From NCBI GenBank assembly GCA_947396885.1, contig OX377205.1, positions 22,183,407-22,247,406 of the forward strand: 64,000 bases of DNA, read 5' to 3'. The DNA is from Heligmosomoides polygyrus polygyrus (taxonomy: Eukaryota; Nematoda; Chromadorea; Rhabditida; Heligmosomidae). The position numbers and the translations under genes are program-made. The notes under the pieces are model-generated. The model did no database searches and was not told the origin of the DNA. It saw only the letters and a program-made list of their open reading frames with translations. Below are positions 30,801-40,891 of this stretch, piece by piece; position 1 is the first letter of the stretch, and every line of letters starts with the position of its first letter.

Positions 30801-33800
30801 TTCCACCCCTTTAAGGTCAACAAAATGTACCGGACTTGTCTATGAAGGAGAGAACACTGACCTGTTGATCGTCTGGGCACCGCAGGTCATTTTGGAGACC
30901 GAATACGCATTCACCTTCTCTGTCTGCCCCAAGGCATAGAATAACTTTTGATTATTAATGCTGCCCTGAGATGCTGTACTTCTTACGTCACTTTAGATAT
31001 TCCCCAGAAATAGTTTCTGTGATAAAAGGATAAAGGACGGCGTTAGTCAATCCCTTCTGGGCGCATTCTACTTCTACGGGATGTCGTGGAGGCGACATGA
31101 ATGCGTAGCGTTTTATCCTTCCCAGACAAGTCTGGTACCAATTCACCGACCCCGAAGCGCTGACTTGTTCATCGGCTGGCCACCGCAAGTCACTGTATGG
31201 CCAAATACGCATTCATGTCGCCTCCCTGACATCCCGTAGAAGTAGAATGCGCTGGAGAATCCCAGAAGGGATTGAGTAACGCCGTCCTTTATCCTTTAGT
31301 TTCTGTGATAAGCATAAATATTACAAATTTAAGTGAGGTATAACGAATACCAGAGGTAGGCTAGATACGATAAAAAATAGCTGAGTAATCCTGTTGCAGG
31401 TTGATTTGTTGTGACCAAAAATTTCGCGCCAGGCGAGACTCGATCCCCATCCTGTGCTTCCCGGATAGGATGTTAGCCCATGACGCAGGTGTTTAATAGC
31501 ACACTGGACGAGCGATACCCTCGTTGCAACGACCCGTCAGCACTCACACTTGATGTCAGAATTCAGTGTGCTATGAAACAGCGCTGCTGTTATTATAGGT
31601 TAGTATCATGTTCGAAAAGCAGAGTGCGGGTTCGAGTCCCGCCTGGTGCAAGATCTTTGGTAGCAACAAACCATCCTGTAACACCATATGGCCTCTATAC
31701 TGCCTTCCCTAACCTTAACGCAACATCTTAATTGTTGTGTAAATTAGTAATCTGAGTTATAGCAGACGTCTTCTGCCATTCCTGGTAGAGGAGATCATCC
31801 AACTTTCGGCAGCTTCTAGTAGCTTATAATGGCTGTTGAGTGTCTTACATTAGGCTCCACAAATTATACTCTATGCGCATTCACGGGAGGCGCGCGTCAC
31901 TAGGGTCCCAGCGACTGAATGACCGAGTGGTTAGCTTGGCGGACTTGCGGGAGAGAGCTCGAGGGTTCGATTCCGGCGGTGTGGTTTCCGCATTGCTGGG
32001 CGCACGTCCTGCGTTTTTGCCACCGTAAAGTGCTTTTCTGTCACGACTAGGTGGCATATTCGATTTCAACCCTGATTTCAACCTTCTGTGATACGATTTT
32101 ACTTCAAAACACAAGTCAAGCCAAGTCTCGGTGCAGGAAAATTCATGATAGATCAAATCAATGCATGTCGATTATGCTTACAACCAGCGTCCGTCGCCGG
32201 CTTCGCCGGCGACTGACGCTGGAGGCTTCGGGTGTGGTGGGCCACGCTGAGAACGGAGCCCAAACCTAGATGGGATTCCTTACTCACCCAGCGTCCGTCG
32301 CCGGCTTCGCCGGCGACTGACGCTGGATGTGCGGGCCACGCCAGGCTTGCCGGCTTCGCCGGCTTCGGGTGTGGTGGGCCACGCTGAGAACGGAGCCCAA
32401 ACCTAGATGGGATTCCTTACTCACCCAGCGTCCGTCACCGGCTTCGCCGGCGACTGACGCTGGATGTGCGGGCCACGCCAGGCTTGCCGGCTTCGCCGGC
32501 TTCGGGTGTGGTGGGCCACGCTGAGAACGGAGCCCAAACCTAGATGGGATTCCTTACTCACCCAGCGTCCGTCGCCGGCTTCGCCGGCGACTGACGCTGG
32601 GTAAGGAAGCATCCCTAGCGTCGAACTCGAACACGTAGAAACGAACGAATGCTACAGGTTGATGCGTTGCTGTCCATCACTCACATCCCTGTATAGCATT
32701 CAAGAAAACGCCCGCAGCACTCCGGCTTCGTCTGGAGTCGTGTTCACAACCTATTGCAGCTCGTCAGGCCTAATCGAACGCCTGACCGTTTCCGTCCAGG
32801 CGCCGTGCCTTATGCGACGACGTGTGACGATCTTCGGAACAGGTGACTTGGGACAAAAGTACTGTCCTCCTCTGCATACAGTGCTAATGGAAATTGGTCA
32901 AAGCACTGCAGAAAATTGGGACCTTTTTCCTTCCTTCACTGCTTCTGAGGGAAATTCAGTGTCGCGTTCAAAAAATCGATAACACCGAGCGATACTGACT
33001 GCTTGATGCAGGTAATAGGATATTGATTGCCAGATCGAAGTGTGAGCCAAGGACGCAAGTGTGAGTAGCGCCGCGTCGCAGACCTCTACCGCAACGCTGC
33101 ACGTGTTGTCTGAACCCGGTAGCGGCGGCTCGTCATAGCCGCGATGACGCCTTGCGAAACCTCATCCAGTGGTGGGTGTTCTTTGGTGAGCACCCGGCAG
33201 TGGAGGCGTCGTGATAGTCAGCAGCGTGGTCATGGCTGCCTGGGTAGTAAACAACGGCGGTCATGGCTGCCTGCCATGCTGCCATGTTGTGGTGTTTACG
33301 GTTGGCGGCGGCGATACGACGAACGGCTGGGTCTAGCGACGGCTGTCGGCAGAAATGTCGACGGAATGTCGGCAGAAAGCGACAGACGTCTCCCGTCAGT
33401 GATTCATGCCTCTCTGCTTTATATAATAGGATAGATCAAGACAAGAAACATTTCCAAAAGTAATATGGTATATGTGTAACATACAACACATATGTACATA
33501 ACATGAAAACTTCCCAAACAAGATGCACATGCTTGAGTAGGCGAGCAGCGTATGCTTAAATGTAGCGCGCGTGGGTGGCAGCTGGATATGTGGACACGCA
33601 TCCGGGGCACTTCTCAACACCGGCGGACTCCGCCTTCGATGAAGTGCCTGTCGGCACGTCCTGCCAAGAAGCTTCCGGCTGCTCTTCCTTGGCATTTATC
33701 CGCTGCTGCTGGTGTCAGAAGCTGCTTTGATCAGCGTGTTTCATAGAACGTTACCACAACTGTTAAATAGTTTATTGCATATTCATTAGCGTGACTTGTG

Positions 33801-35219
33801 TTTTGAAGTAAAATGGTATCACAGAAGGTTGAAATCAGGGTTGGAGATCGAATATGACACCTCGTCGTGACAGAAAAGCACTTTACGGTGGCAAAAATGC
33901 AAGATGTGCGCCCAGAAATGCAGAAACTACACCGCCGGAGTCGAACACTCCACCTCTCTCACGCAAGTGCGCCAAGCTAACCACTCGGTCATTCAGTCGC
34001 TGGGACCCTAGTGGCACGCGCCTCCCGTGAATGCGCCGTCTCGCTTCAATTAGGAATTAATCAATTCCTAGGTTCTAGCAATGATTTAAGCTCCAAACCT
34101 TTTGCAGGATCATCTCTGGGCACGACAAGAGTATTCCAGGCGTTAGTTTTGCGTTATCGGCCCGCACTGGAGCGGTACAGTTTTTTGTCATTTTTGACCT
34201 ACCTAGAGGTCCGCAGGACATTTGGAAACCACTATGGTGCTTCCCGGGCGCGTGTAGCACAGTCGGAGGAGGCGCGACTGTCGCGTGCACCCGATACCAG
34301 GTTCCTGGTTCGGATTTCCCGCCCAGGCCAACCAAGCCCTTCATCCCTCCGGGATCGGTGAATTGGTACCAGACTTGTCTGGGAAGGATAAAGCGCTGAC
34401 TTGTTCATCGGCTGGCCACCGCAAGTCATTGTACGACCAAATACGCATTCATGTCGCCTCCACGACATCCCGTAGAAGTAGAATGCGCTGGCGCATCCCA
34501 GAAGGGATTGAGTAACGCCGTCCTTTATCCTTTATCCTTTATGGTGCTTCCCAGACAACGCCCTACAACCCTACATAGGTCGCTTTGAGAAACTCCACGG
34601 TGACCTCTTTGACCTTCCTCGTTAGCACGGGACCACTCTTGAACCACGAACGAGGAAATAAAAAGTTAGGTTCGATCGCAAACCGGTCAGCACCTTACTC
34701 GTCATCAGTCTCTGTGTAGGATCGGAATTGAACCCTGGTCGCGTTGTAACGCTTGTGACTTTGAATGTAGAGTTCCTCTTAGGCCCGCGCTACCGGGAGT
34801 AGCGTTGTATGTGACGCATCTAATCCGAAGATGGTTTGTATTGAAGTGAAGGTAAACTGGATGGTTCTCGAAGAAATCTACGTTGAAGCGGGAGTGGCGT
34901 CTTATTGGGAGGGTTTATGACGGGTAATGGACTGCATACTGTTGTAGTCTTCAAAATATACGTCGTTATTATAGATTACACTAAAGAGATTGCCGAGAGA
35001 GACGCGAAAATTGCTGAGCTGGAGAAGGAGCTCTTCCATCTTCGCAACGAGGTCACCGAGGAAGCCACTTCGGAACACACCGAGTTGGAGCCGGATGAGG
35101 AGACGAAGGCTGAAGTCGAAGCTGAGGCTGAGGCCGATGAAGCGGCGGAGAAGCCTGTAGTGGACGAATACGAAGAAGAGGATGACGACGTCGTTGTTCT
35201 GGACGATGTGGGTGCTTGA
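27880..35219 (+). CDS. WTAP-like protein (m6A methyltransferase / splicing adaptor), 5 exons
   Basis: In animals WTAP (fly Fl(2)d) is a nuclear coiled-coil adaptor of the METTL3-METTL14 m6A writer and a splicing regulator. Exons 27880-27983, 29543-29663, 29748-29926, 30394-30542 and 34975-35219 have GT/AG ends and matching phases, giving 265 codons. Family matches: KVIKLSREELEAADKDTLIVR at the N terminus, VQSLTDQL (about 36-43), the LLDPFFYEAFIAMK block followed by KDKEIANLKETV (about 95-128), and RRVGHLENRLALAHAAL (about 161-177). Most of the protein is predicted coiled coil. The last 50 residues are strongly acidic, which mammalian WTAP lacks. The WKQYEAY-like segment that normally follows the first block is missing, perhaps because of an unseen micro-exon in the 1.56 kb intron 1. 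Intron 4 (4.4 kb) holds SINEs and a 2.16 kb fold-back. A donor at 35208 could bypass the stop and join phase-0 exons at 37772 and 40766. Confidence 0.75.
28438..28738. repeat. tRNA-derived fold-back in intron 1 of the WTAP-like gene
   Basis: Arms CTCATGTCGATGTTTTGCGATC...CTAGCGCCAGGCGG and the complement (about 28694-28738). The left arm has a minus-strand B box in GCGGGACTCGAACCCGC. About 200 bp separates the arms. Confidence 0.65.
29067..29358 (+). repeat. tRNA-derived SINE in intron 1 of the WTAP-like gene
   Basis: Near full length, with a 10-base insertion in the A-box region and scattered changes. Ends at CCTTTATCC. Confidence 0.8.
30718..30930 (+). repeat. Degraded tRNA-derived SINE
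   Basis: The head (GCGCAGTCGATGTCGTGTGC, CCAGGTTCCTAGTTCC) and part of the body are recognisable. The 3' end is lost. In intron 4 of the WTAP-like gene. Confidence 0.65.
31024..31303. repeat. Inverted SINE dimer (tail-out, head-less)
   Basis: The left half is a minus-strand SINE 3' part (31024 to about 31112). The right half is a plus-strand SINE 3' part (about 31135-31303). The two halves pair over about 85 bp, so the transcript would form a hairpin ending in the SINE tails. Neither half retains the tRNA head. Confidence 0.8.
31392..31683. repeat. tRNA-derived fold-back in intron 4 of the WTAP-like gene
   Basis: Left arm TGTTGCAGGTTGATTTGTTG with a minus-strand decayed B box (CGAGACTCGATCCCC). 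Right arm with a good B box, GGTTCGAGTCCCGCC (31629-31643), and the end CATCCTGTAACA. Same family as 3714-3948. Confidence 0.7.
31875..34036. mobile_element. 2.16 kb element with 245-bp terminal inverted repeats
   Basis: Arms 31875-32118 and 33792-34036 pair with almost no indels (position sums 65911 and 65910). The outer end is GCGCATTCACGGGAGGCGCG. Each arm contains a tRNA-Ser-like sequence with A box TGACCGAGTGGTTAGC and B box GGTTCGATTCC (left, about 31920-31972; decayed on the right arm). Inside are a 137-bp satellite of GC hairpins and about 1.1 kb without a recognisable gene. No target duplication was found. It lies in intron 4 of the WTAP-like gene. Confidence 0.8.
32184..32600 (+). 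repeat. 137-bp tandem repeat of GCCGGC hairpins
   Basis: Units begin with CCAGCGTC at 32184, 32288, 32425 and 32562. The last three are spaced exactly 137 bases; the first is 104 because 33 bases are absent. Each start is a near-perfect hairpin: CCAGCGTC..GTCGCCGGC, a TTC loop, and GCCGGCGACTGACGCTGG. A second shorter GCCGGCTTCGCCGGC hairpin lies inside each full unit. Confidence 0.9.
34234..34552 (+). repeat. Full-length SINE with 12-bp target duplication (34246-34540)
   Basis: The best-preserved copy: tRNA-like head, body, and tail TCCTTTATCCTTTATCCTTT. ATGGTGCTTCCC occurs directly before (34234-34245) and directly after (34541-34552), an exact 12-bp target duplication. This shows insertion by target-primed reverse transcription using a LINE partner. 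Confidence 0.93.
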
Positions 35220-36089
35220 GGTGTTGTTTCGTTTCGTTATTGGGTTTATTTAAACAAAAATGGGTTGAAACTGCTTCTCGTAATGAAAGGATAAAGCATC
35301 TACTTCAGCATATCATTGGGGCTGGTTTCCCAGTTTCCCAGCGGCTCTCGTGAACTTTCTGAGAGTACCATTTTTTCAAATCATTGAGTATTAGCGACAT
35401 TCAGTCGAATGGGATAGTATGTTAGAGCAGGATTGTGAGACGTGTCGCAATAGTGTAGCCTTCCCAAGAGAGGTAATCGAGGGTTCCGGCCAATGATAAT
35501 GTGTGTAGGAATTCAATTGAACATTTAAGTTTTATTCTAATTTTGCTCCGTACATTTAGTTGTGATGATCTTTCTTGTCTGCGCTTTTCAAGCATGGTTG
35601 TCTAATATTCTCTTCCTGTGAAGTAGCTATTGTTCGGTCAAGATCTAACTAAAAGCGATCCACCAGGATTTGTGGTAGCGTATTGCCGAGCGAAATGACT
35701 GCTTCTCCGCTTTTTTCTTCCTAAAATAAGCCGCTGTTGTTTCTCAAGGGTGTTGTTCCATTCATGTATTCGAGTCCTTTCATGTATGGCAGAAAATCGA
35801 TTGTTGTTGTTTAATTTCAATAAATAGTGATGTGAGCACATACATTTTACCCTGTGGTGATTAGATGAGTAGACACATATTGTGGTATAGGAAAACTACC
35901 TCCGTTCTTCCGCTGTAACTATTTCAGGCGAATTCTTTCAGAAAAAAGTCCTCGGCAGCCATGAACCTTCTACCCACTTACAGCTAAATTTCTTCGCCTA
36001 TAAGAGATGCATATGCGTATTGCACGTCTAGTTTCAGGCCATCAAACGTAACCATTCCGTGTCACAATATTTCATTTGTCGTAATTATT
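35220..36089. other. Downstream of the WTAP-like stop codon
   Basis: An AATAAA at about 35818 is the first canonical poly(A) hexamer. The sequence between is AT-rich and unassigned. Confidence 0.4.
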
Positions 36090-37560
36090 TCCGTGCCACC
36101 CAGAAGAGCACTGGAGAACGTCACCCGCGAGTTCTTCTCCGAGCTCTTCGCCAGCCACGTCCAGCCCCATGCAGTCTTCCGCAGGATGGATGCGCAGTGC
36201 TCTCTATTCTCCCTTCCGAGATCCGACACGCCATCTCGTCGGTGAAGAAACGTACAGCACCCGGTCCCGACAGGATCAGACCCGAACACCTAAAGAACCT
36301 CCCGACAGCGCTCATCAACACCTTGGCGCGGCTCTTTACACGCTACCTGTTGGGGTGCAAGATTCCATCTCAGTGGAAGACCAGCAGGACCGTCTTGCTG
36401 TACAAGAAGGGAGACGTGCACGACATTGTCAACTATCGCCCGATCTGCCTGCTGCCCGTAGTCTACAAGCTGTTCACTCGAGTCATCTTGAATAGGATCA
36501 ACAGAACGCTGGACGAAGGAAAGGCATGCGAACAAGCAGGATTTCGGAGAGGATTCAGCACGTTCGACCACATACACTCCATTATGAAGCTCATCAAAGT
36601 GTCGCGAGAGTACAAGCTGCCGCTTTGCCTTAAGTTCATCGACTTGAAGAAGGCATTCGACTCCTTTGACATAGAAGCGGTCATTGAAGCCCTGCTCAGT
36701 CAGGGCATCCCTACTCAGTACATCAAAGTACTTCGAGAGCTGTACAGTGGATTCACGATCAAGAGGTCACCATTCTACAACGTCGTCGTCATCGACGTGA
36801 AGGGAGGGGTTTGGTAAGTGGATGCCATATCCCCGAAATTCTTCAGCGCCACCCTCGAAAACGTCATGCGCGAACGCGAATGGGAAGACATAGGAGTGAG
36901 GGTCGACGGCCGGCAACTGCACCATCTTCGCTTCGTTGACGACATGGTGCTCAGGCATCAGGCATCAGCCAGGAGGAGCGGATGCTGTCCGGTTTCGATT
37001 GTGTATGTAGAAACGTTGGACTGCAGCTGATCCTTACGAAGACGATGTTCATGAGGAACGGACAAGTTTCTGATGCCCAATTCTCGCTCAACGGAACGAA
37101 GATCAAGTCAACATGGGCAACGACTTAGCGGCACAGCTGGTCAGGAGGAAACGAGCGGCTTGGTGAGCTTTCAAGAGCGCAGAAGAAGTCGTGGAGAACA
37201 CGAAGAACGTCCTACTCCGTGCCCACCTATTCGACTCTTCCTGCGCTAACATACACCTCAGAGACTTGGATCATACGAAAGCAGGGTGAACATCCGATCA
37301 GCGTCGCGCAGTGGAGAGTCGAAATGACGATTCTCTGAGTGGCACGATTCACGCAAGTGAGAGAAGCCCTCCGGAGTTAAGAATTCGTCGACGTTCTATG
37401 ATCAATGCCCATCGTTGATCGGACTTCTGCGTGAAAACCTTGAACGGACGATATGATGCTCTTCTTGTTCCGCAGGACAGGATCCATTGAGCACTCTGGC
37501 ACGCGACAGGAACGGATGCAGACGTTGCTATTGTGAGCTGCAGCAACTCAACTATGAACA
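36090..37560 (+). pseudogene. RTE-like non-LTR retrotransposon, 5'-truncated
   Basis: Frames join to give a reverse transcriptase: TAPGPDRIRPEHLKNLP, then LLYKKGDVHDIVNYRPICLL, AGFRRGFSTFDHI, then FIDLKKAFDSF with the first catalytic Asp region, the [16 protein letters not shown] block, then LRFVDDMVL, which holds the catalytic DD as FVDD. A stop at about 36815 and later frameshifts kill it. The C-terminal region runs to about 37545. The endonuclease domain is absent. It is the best template for the fragments at 4728, 6243, 9088, 41254 and 42660. Confidence 0.88.
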
Positions 37561-37771
37561 GCACGACAAGTTACGTGTTCGTAATTAATTAGTATGTTAA
37601 TCATAAAACCGCTTGTGTGTGAATTTGTAGTTGATAGCAACTTCTAGACTGACTCGAAACCTTTTTTTTCGGGGCGAGTGAAGCTTTGAGGAATTCATTT
37701 CATAGAGCGACAGGTGACAGGTATTTTGAAGACGAGTAGGGTGCGGAAATTAGTCTAACAGTTCACTACAG

Positions 37772-37930
37772 CACCGACAGATGCGCAATCTCCCCGAGAA
37801 GCCTCCTACAACGACTAATTCGTCAAGTCGGTCTAGCGGTAGACCGTATCGGATGTGCAGCGTCACTACCTTAGAGCACGAACTGCTTGCTGATGAGTTC
37901 GAGGAGTCGAGAGGAATGGATGAAGCCACC
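37772..37930 (+). CDS. Candidate coding exon (53 codons)
   Basis: Preceded by a TTCACTACAG acceptor and followed by a GTGTGT donor. Open and exactly 53 codons in phase 0. The protein is Ser/Thr-rich then acidic (LEHELLADEFEESRGMDEAT). Phase and position would let it join the potential donor at 35208 in the WTAP-like gene and the exon at 40766. It could equally belong to another gene. No family recognised. Confidence 0.4.
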
Positions 37931-38369
37931 GTGTGTATCCTTCACGTCTGAGCTTTCTCCAAGTTCTGCAGCCTGACATCTGGTCCATCGCCGGGTAGTT
38001 TCGAAGCGTTTATTTTCAGAAGTGTTTGTGGAGAATTGATGATCTTGTCTACACAGTGGATTGGTATTGAAGTTTTTCTAGTCGAGCTTGCTTCAAAAGT
38101 TGCTTCTTCACGTCTGTGAACTGCTCGTAATAAATATTCTCGGTGCATTTGTCGTGATTACACTCAATGTATTAACTCGGCTGAAGAATTTTGTCACTTA
38201 TTTATGAAAAATCGTCGCTACCTTCATCGAGCCAAAAACTCGGTGCTAAACAGGTAGGTCGAAGTAAGCTCTGGAGGCGTCTGCAGAATCTCCACAACTA
38301 GTTGCTTCATCGAACCCTTATTTCGTGGAGTGCGACTCATAGATGCTTGAATGGGACATGTGATGGCGC

Positions 38370-38636
38370 AGATGGAGCAGACACTTCGCGCACACCCCGA
38401 ACGGAGGTTGATGGTTCGAGCCACGACCAGGCCAACGAAGTGTCTCATCTGTAGTAGTTGGTGACTTTGTACGTCAATTGCCTTCTGGCAAGGGTGAAAC
38501 ACTGACTTGTTGATCGGCTTGCCAGCGCAAGCCATTATACTGGCCAAATACGCATTCAAATCGCCTTCACGACATCGCGAAGAAGTAGAGTGCGTGGCGC
38601 ATCCAAAAGGGGGTTGATTAAGGCCCTTCTTTAACA
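38370..38636 (+). repeat. Degraded tRNA-derived SINE
   Basis: The head is decayed, but a B-box-like GGTTCGAG remains (38414-38421). The body from GACTTGTTGATCGGC to the end is clear. Confidence 0.7.
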
Positions 38637-38707
38637 CTAGCTGAGATGTTAAGTAATCCTACGTTCTTCCTTTGGTACTGATCCAGCCCTTTCCCGTTTT
38701 TGCCAAG

Positions 38708-38858
38708 ATGTCAAGCCATAGTGCAGCCTCATCGTCAAGTCGGCTGTCTCCACAGCAGTCCGTCGATTCAGGGGCTTGGCCGTGAGGGCGATCGTCTAGA
38801 GCTGGGAAAAAGTCGCACTGTCAATGCGGGTCGGGTCCGGGAAATCATCGAAAAGTTG
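38708..38858 (+). CDS. Candidate coding segment(s), unassigned
   Basis: Two overlapping possibilities. From 38708, MSSHSAASSSSRLSPQQSVD is open for 25 codons. From an ATTCAG acceptor, 38772-38858 is open in another frame for exactly 29 codons (GREGDRLELG...VREIIEKL) and ends at a GTAACT donor. Both look protein-like in composition. A frameshift or two alternative exons could explain this. No family recognised. Confidence 0.3.
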
Positions 38859-38908
38859 GTAACTCCAAATTCGAGTGTCTCCGTGATGTCGGTATCGTCT
38901 CGCAATCA

Positions 38909-39088
38909 GGGGCCGGATTCATCAACGCCTTACGTAACTTTAACGGAGATTTGTAAGCTTATCAAGCGATATGGTGAGCGATAAGTGTTATCTGAGCCTT
39001 TAGCGCGGCTTATCGCTCACCATATCTCTTGATAAGCTTATTACAATTCTCCGTTAAAGTTACATAAGGCGTTGATGAATCCGGCCCC
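38909..39088. mobile_element. Palindromic MITE, GGGCCGGATTCATCAACG family (copy 2)
   Basis: 180 bp. Arms pair almost end to end, with inner CTTATCGCTCACCATAT motifs. No clear duplication. Confidence 0.8.
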
Positions 39089-39518
39089 ATATCAATACAT
39101 CGAGTAGCCAGAAGGGAACTCTGGCTTAAGCGCTGTAAGCTCCCCAAAGTCCTGCATCAGGTGGACAAGAATAACTGCGAACGGCTCCATCAATGCCGCC
39201 AACTCAACCTGGGGCCGCAAGTAGCGGGTGAGAGCGAACATTGTTCACGGACGAGAGGCTGTTCACCGTGGAGTGGGCTCACAACAGCCAAAACGACAGG
39301 TATAATAGAAAAACCTTCATCACCTTATTTTGGAACACCCTGTGTAGTCTTCTTTGCCATAAATTGGGGATCGTCTTCCTCTGTTCTCTCCACTGAATTT
39401 ATCGGAGCTTCAGGTGCTCAAAAATGATACTCTACGCAAATTCAGGGAAAGCGGTAGTCTGACTTGGGATGCCGGATGCACACGGCACCTTACGATTAGT
39501 GTTGCCCCTTTTGTCTAG

Positions 39519-39739
39519 GATACGCCTATAAATCGTTCCTGAAACCCGGTGATGTGACCGCAATGCGTGGCTGTGTAGACGAAATCGGCGATAAGCGTCG
39601 AGGACATGCAACGGTAGTGGCTGATGTTTCCTCAGCGTTATCGCCTCAGCGGATCTTGCGTGTTATTGTTACACAACGGAGCACCAAGGCTGAAGCTGTG
39701 ACTCTTTCTCCGAGGGTTATTCCCAGTTGCTATCGGTAG
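39519..39739 (+). CDS. Candidate terminal exon, unassigned
   Basis: A CTTTTGTCTAG acceptor leads into a 73-codon open stretch ending at TAG. It includes YAYKSFLKPGDVTAMRGC, GHATVVADVSSALS and RILRVIVTQRSTKAEAV. Composition and the strong acceptor suggest real coding. Its phase (1) does not match the exon ending at 38858. No family recognised. Confidence 0.4.
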
Positions 39740-40070
39740 GCCTCTAAGAACTCAGCCAGACACTTTGGCACTTAACCGAAGCGATTATGTTCAAAAAAAA
39801 AGAAGATAGAAATAGAAGTTGGATTTTCTAAACATAAATTCATTGAAAGCGTCCGTCGTTGCTTGAGCAGGGTTTTCCTACGAATAATGGAGCTGGAATC
39901 ATGAATCACTTTACCCTGGGTTAGTGGGTGGAGGGTAGAAATTGGAGCGTGGGTGAATGATGGGGTAGAATTATATCATCCACCAAATCGTATCATCAGT
40001 ACCAAGCTTGTCCTCTGCTCACTATTCTCTATTGGTAGACTTTTCCATCACTATTAACCCATTATCTTGT

Positions 40071-40392
40071 CCATCGTTAGTGGGCGCATGTAGCGCAGTC
40101 GGAGGAGGCGCGACTGTCGCGTGCACCCGATACCAGGTTCCTGGTTCGGATTTCCCGCCCAGGCCAACCAAGCCTTCCATCCCTCCGGGGTCGGTGAATT
40201 GGTACCAGACTTGTCTGGGAAGGATAAAGCGCTGACTTGTTCATCGGCTGGCCACCGCAAGTCATTGTATGGCCAAATACGCATTCAAATTACCTTCACG
40301 ACATCCCGTAGAAGTAGAATGCGCTGGCGCATCCCAGAAGGGATTGAGTAACGTCGTCCTTTATCCTTATCCTTTATCCTTCCATCGTGAAT
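40071..40392 (+). repeat. Full-length SINE (40082-40381) with near-perfect duplication
   Basis: Head GGGCGCATGTAGCGCAGTCGG, complete body, and tail CCTTTATCCTTATCCTTTATCC. CCATCGTTAGT precedes and CCATCGTGAAT follows: a target duplication with two mismatches. Confidence 0.9.
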
Positions 40393-40765
40393 CTGGCCTC
40401 TGATATCCCGACGGAGGCTGGCAGCATTGGGAGGAAGGAACGTGCCACCCAATCATCACAGCGACAACCGAACCTAGGCAGCAAGCCAGGCTGCGAACCG
40501 CACGCGCCCTCTCCTAATGGGGCGCTCATTCAATGCGGCGATTTGCTGGCGCGTTCACTCTTCTCTGTGCTGCCTACATTCGCTACATGGAACTTACTGT
40601 CAAGTTGTTGATTGGTCGACTGAAAGAAGCTCCCTATCCATAATTTCGAAAGCAACGAGCCATACCCAGAAATTCATAGACGCATTGCTGGCAGTATCTA
40701 CTGTCAGAATAAAGCATTTGTTAGTAGCTTCTCGGCATCGCTCAGCTTAAAGAATTCTGCTTCAG

Positions 40766-40891
40766 GAGGAAGGGATCGATGTGGACGTGTCGGTGCTGCA
40801 TCGTGACGGATTCGAGGACGTCAAGGAGGAGACCGGCGAGGAACGTTGCGTGTCCGTCGGCGAGAACGGTGTGCTCAAGATCACCGTCTAG
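40766..40891 (+). CDS. Candidate terminal exon (41 codons plus stop), acidic
   Basis: A CTGCTTCAG acceptor is followed by EEGIDVDVSVLHRDG, FEDVKEETGEERC and VSVGENGVLKITV-stop in phase 0. About 140 bases on, ATTAAA (about 41029) could be the poly(A) signal. The acidic style matches the WTAP-like tail, and the phases allow 35207 or 37930 to join here. It is therefore a candidate alternative C terminus of that gene, or the end of a separate one. Confidence 0.5.
   Translation, partial: EEGIDVDVSVLHRDGFEDVKEETGEERCVSVGENGVLKITV

Noticed and set aside
31915..31985. Apparent tRNA-Ser gene
   Set aside because: A and B boxes are present, but the acceptor stem halves do not pair, and the sequence is part of a transposon inverted repeat.
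32184..32600. CRISPR-like regular hairpin array
   Set aside because: The intervening sequences are identical rather than unique spacers, and the genome is eukaryotic. It is a satellite.
34011..34515. Overlapping open frames of 76-116 codons on both strands
   Set aside because: They coincide with the SINE copy at 34246-34540. The same peptides recur at 3193, 40121 and 41862, so they are shadows of a repeat.
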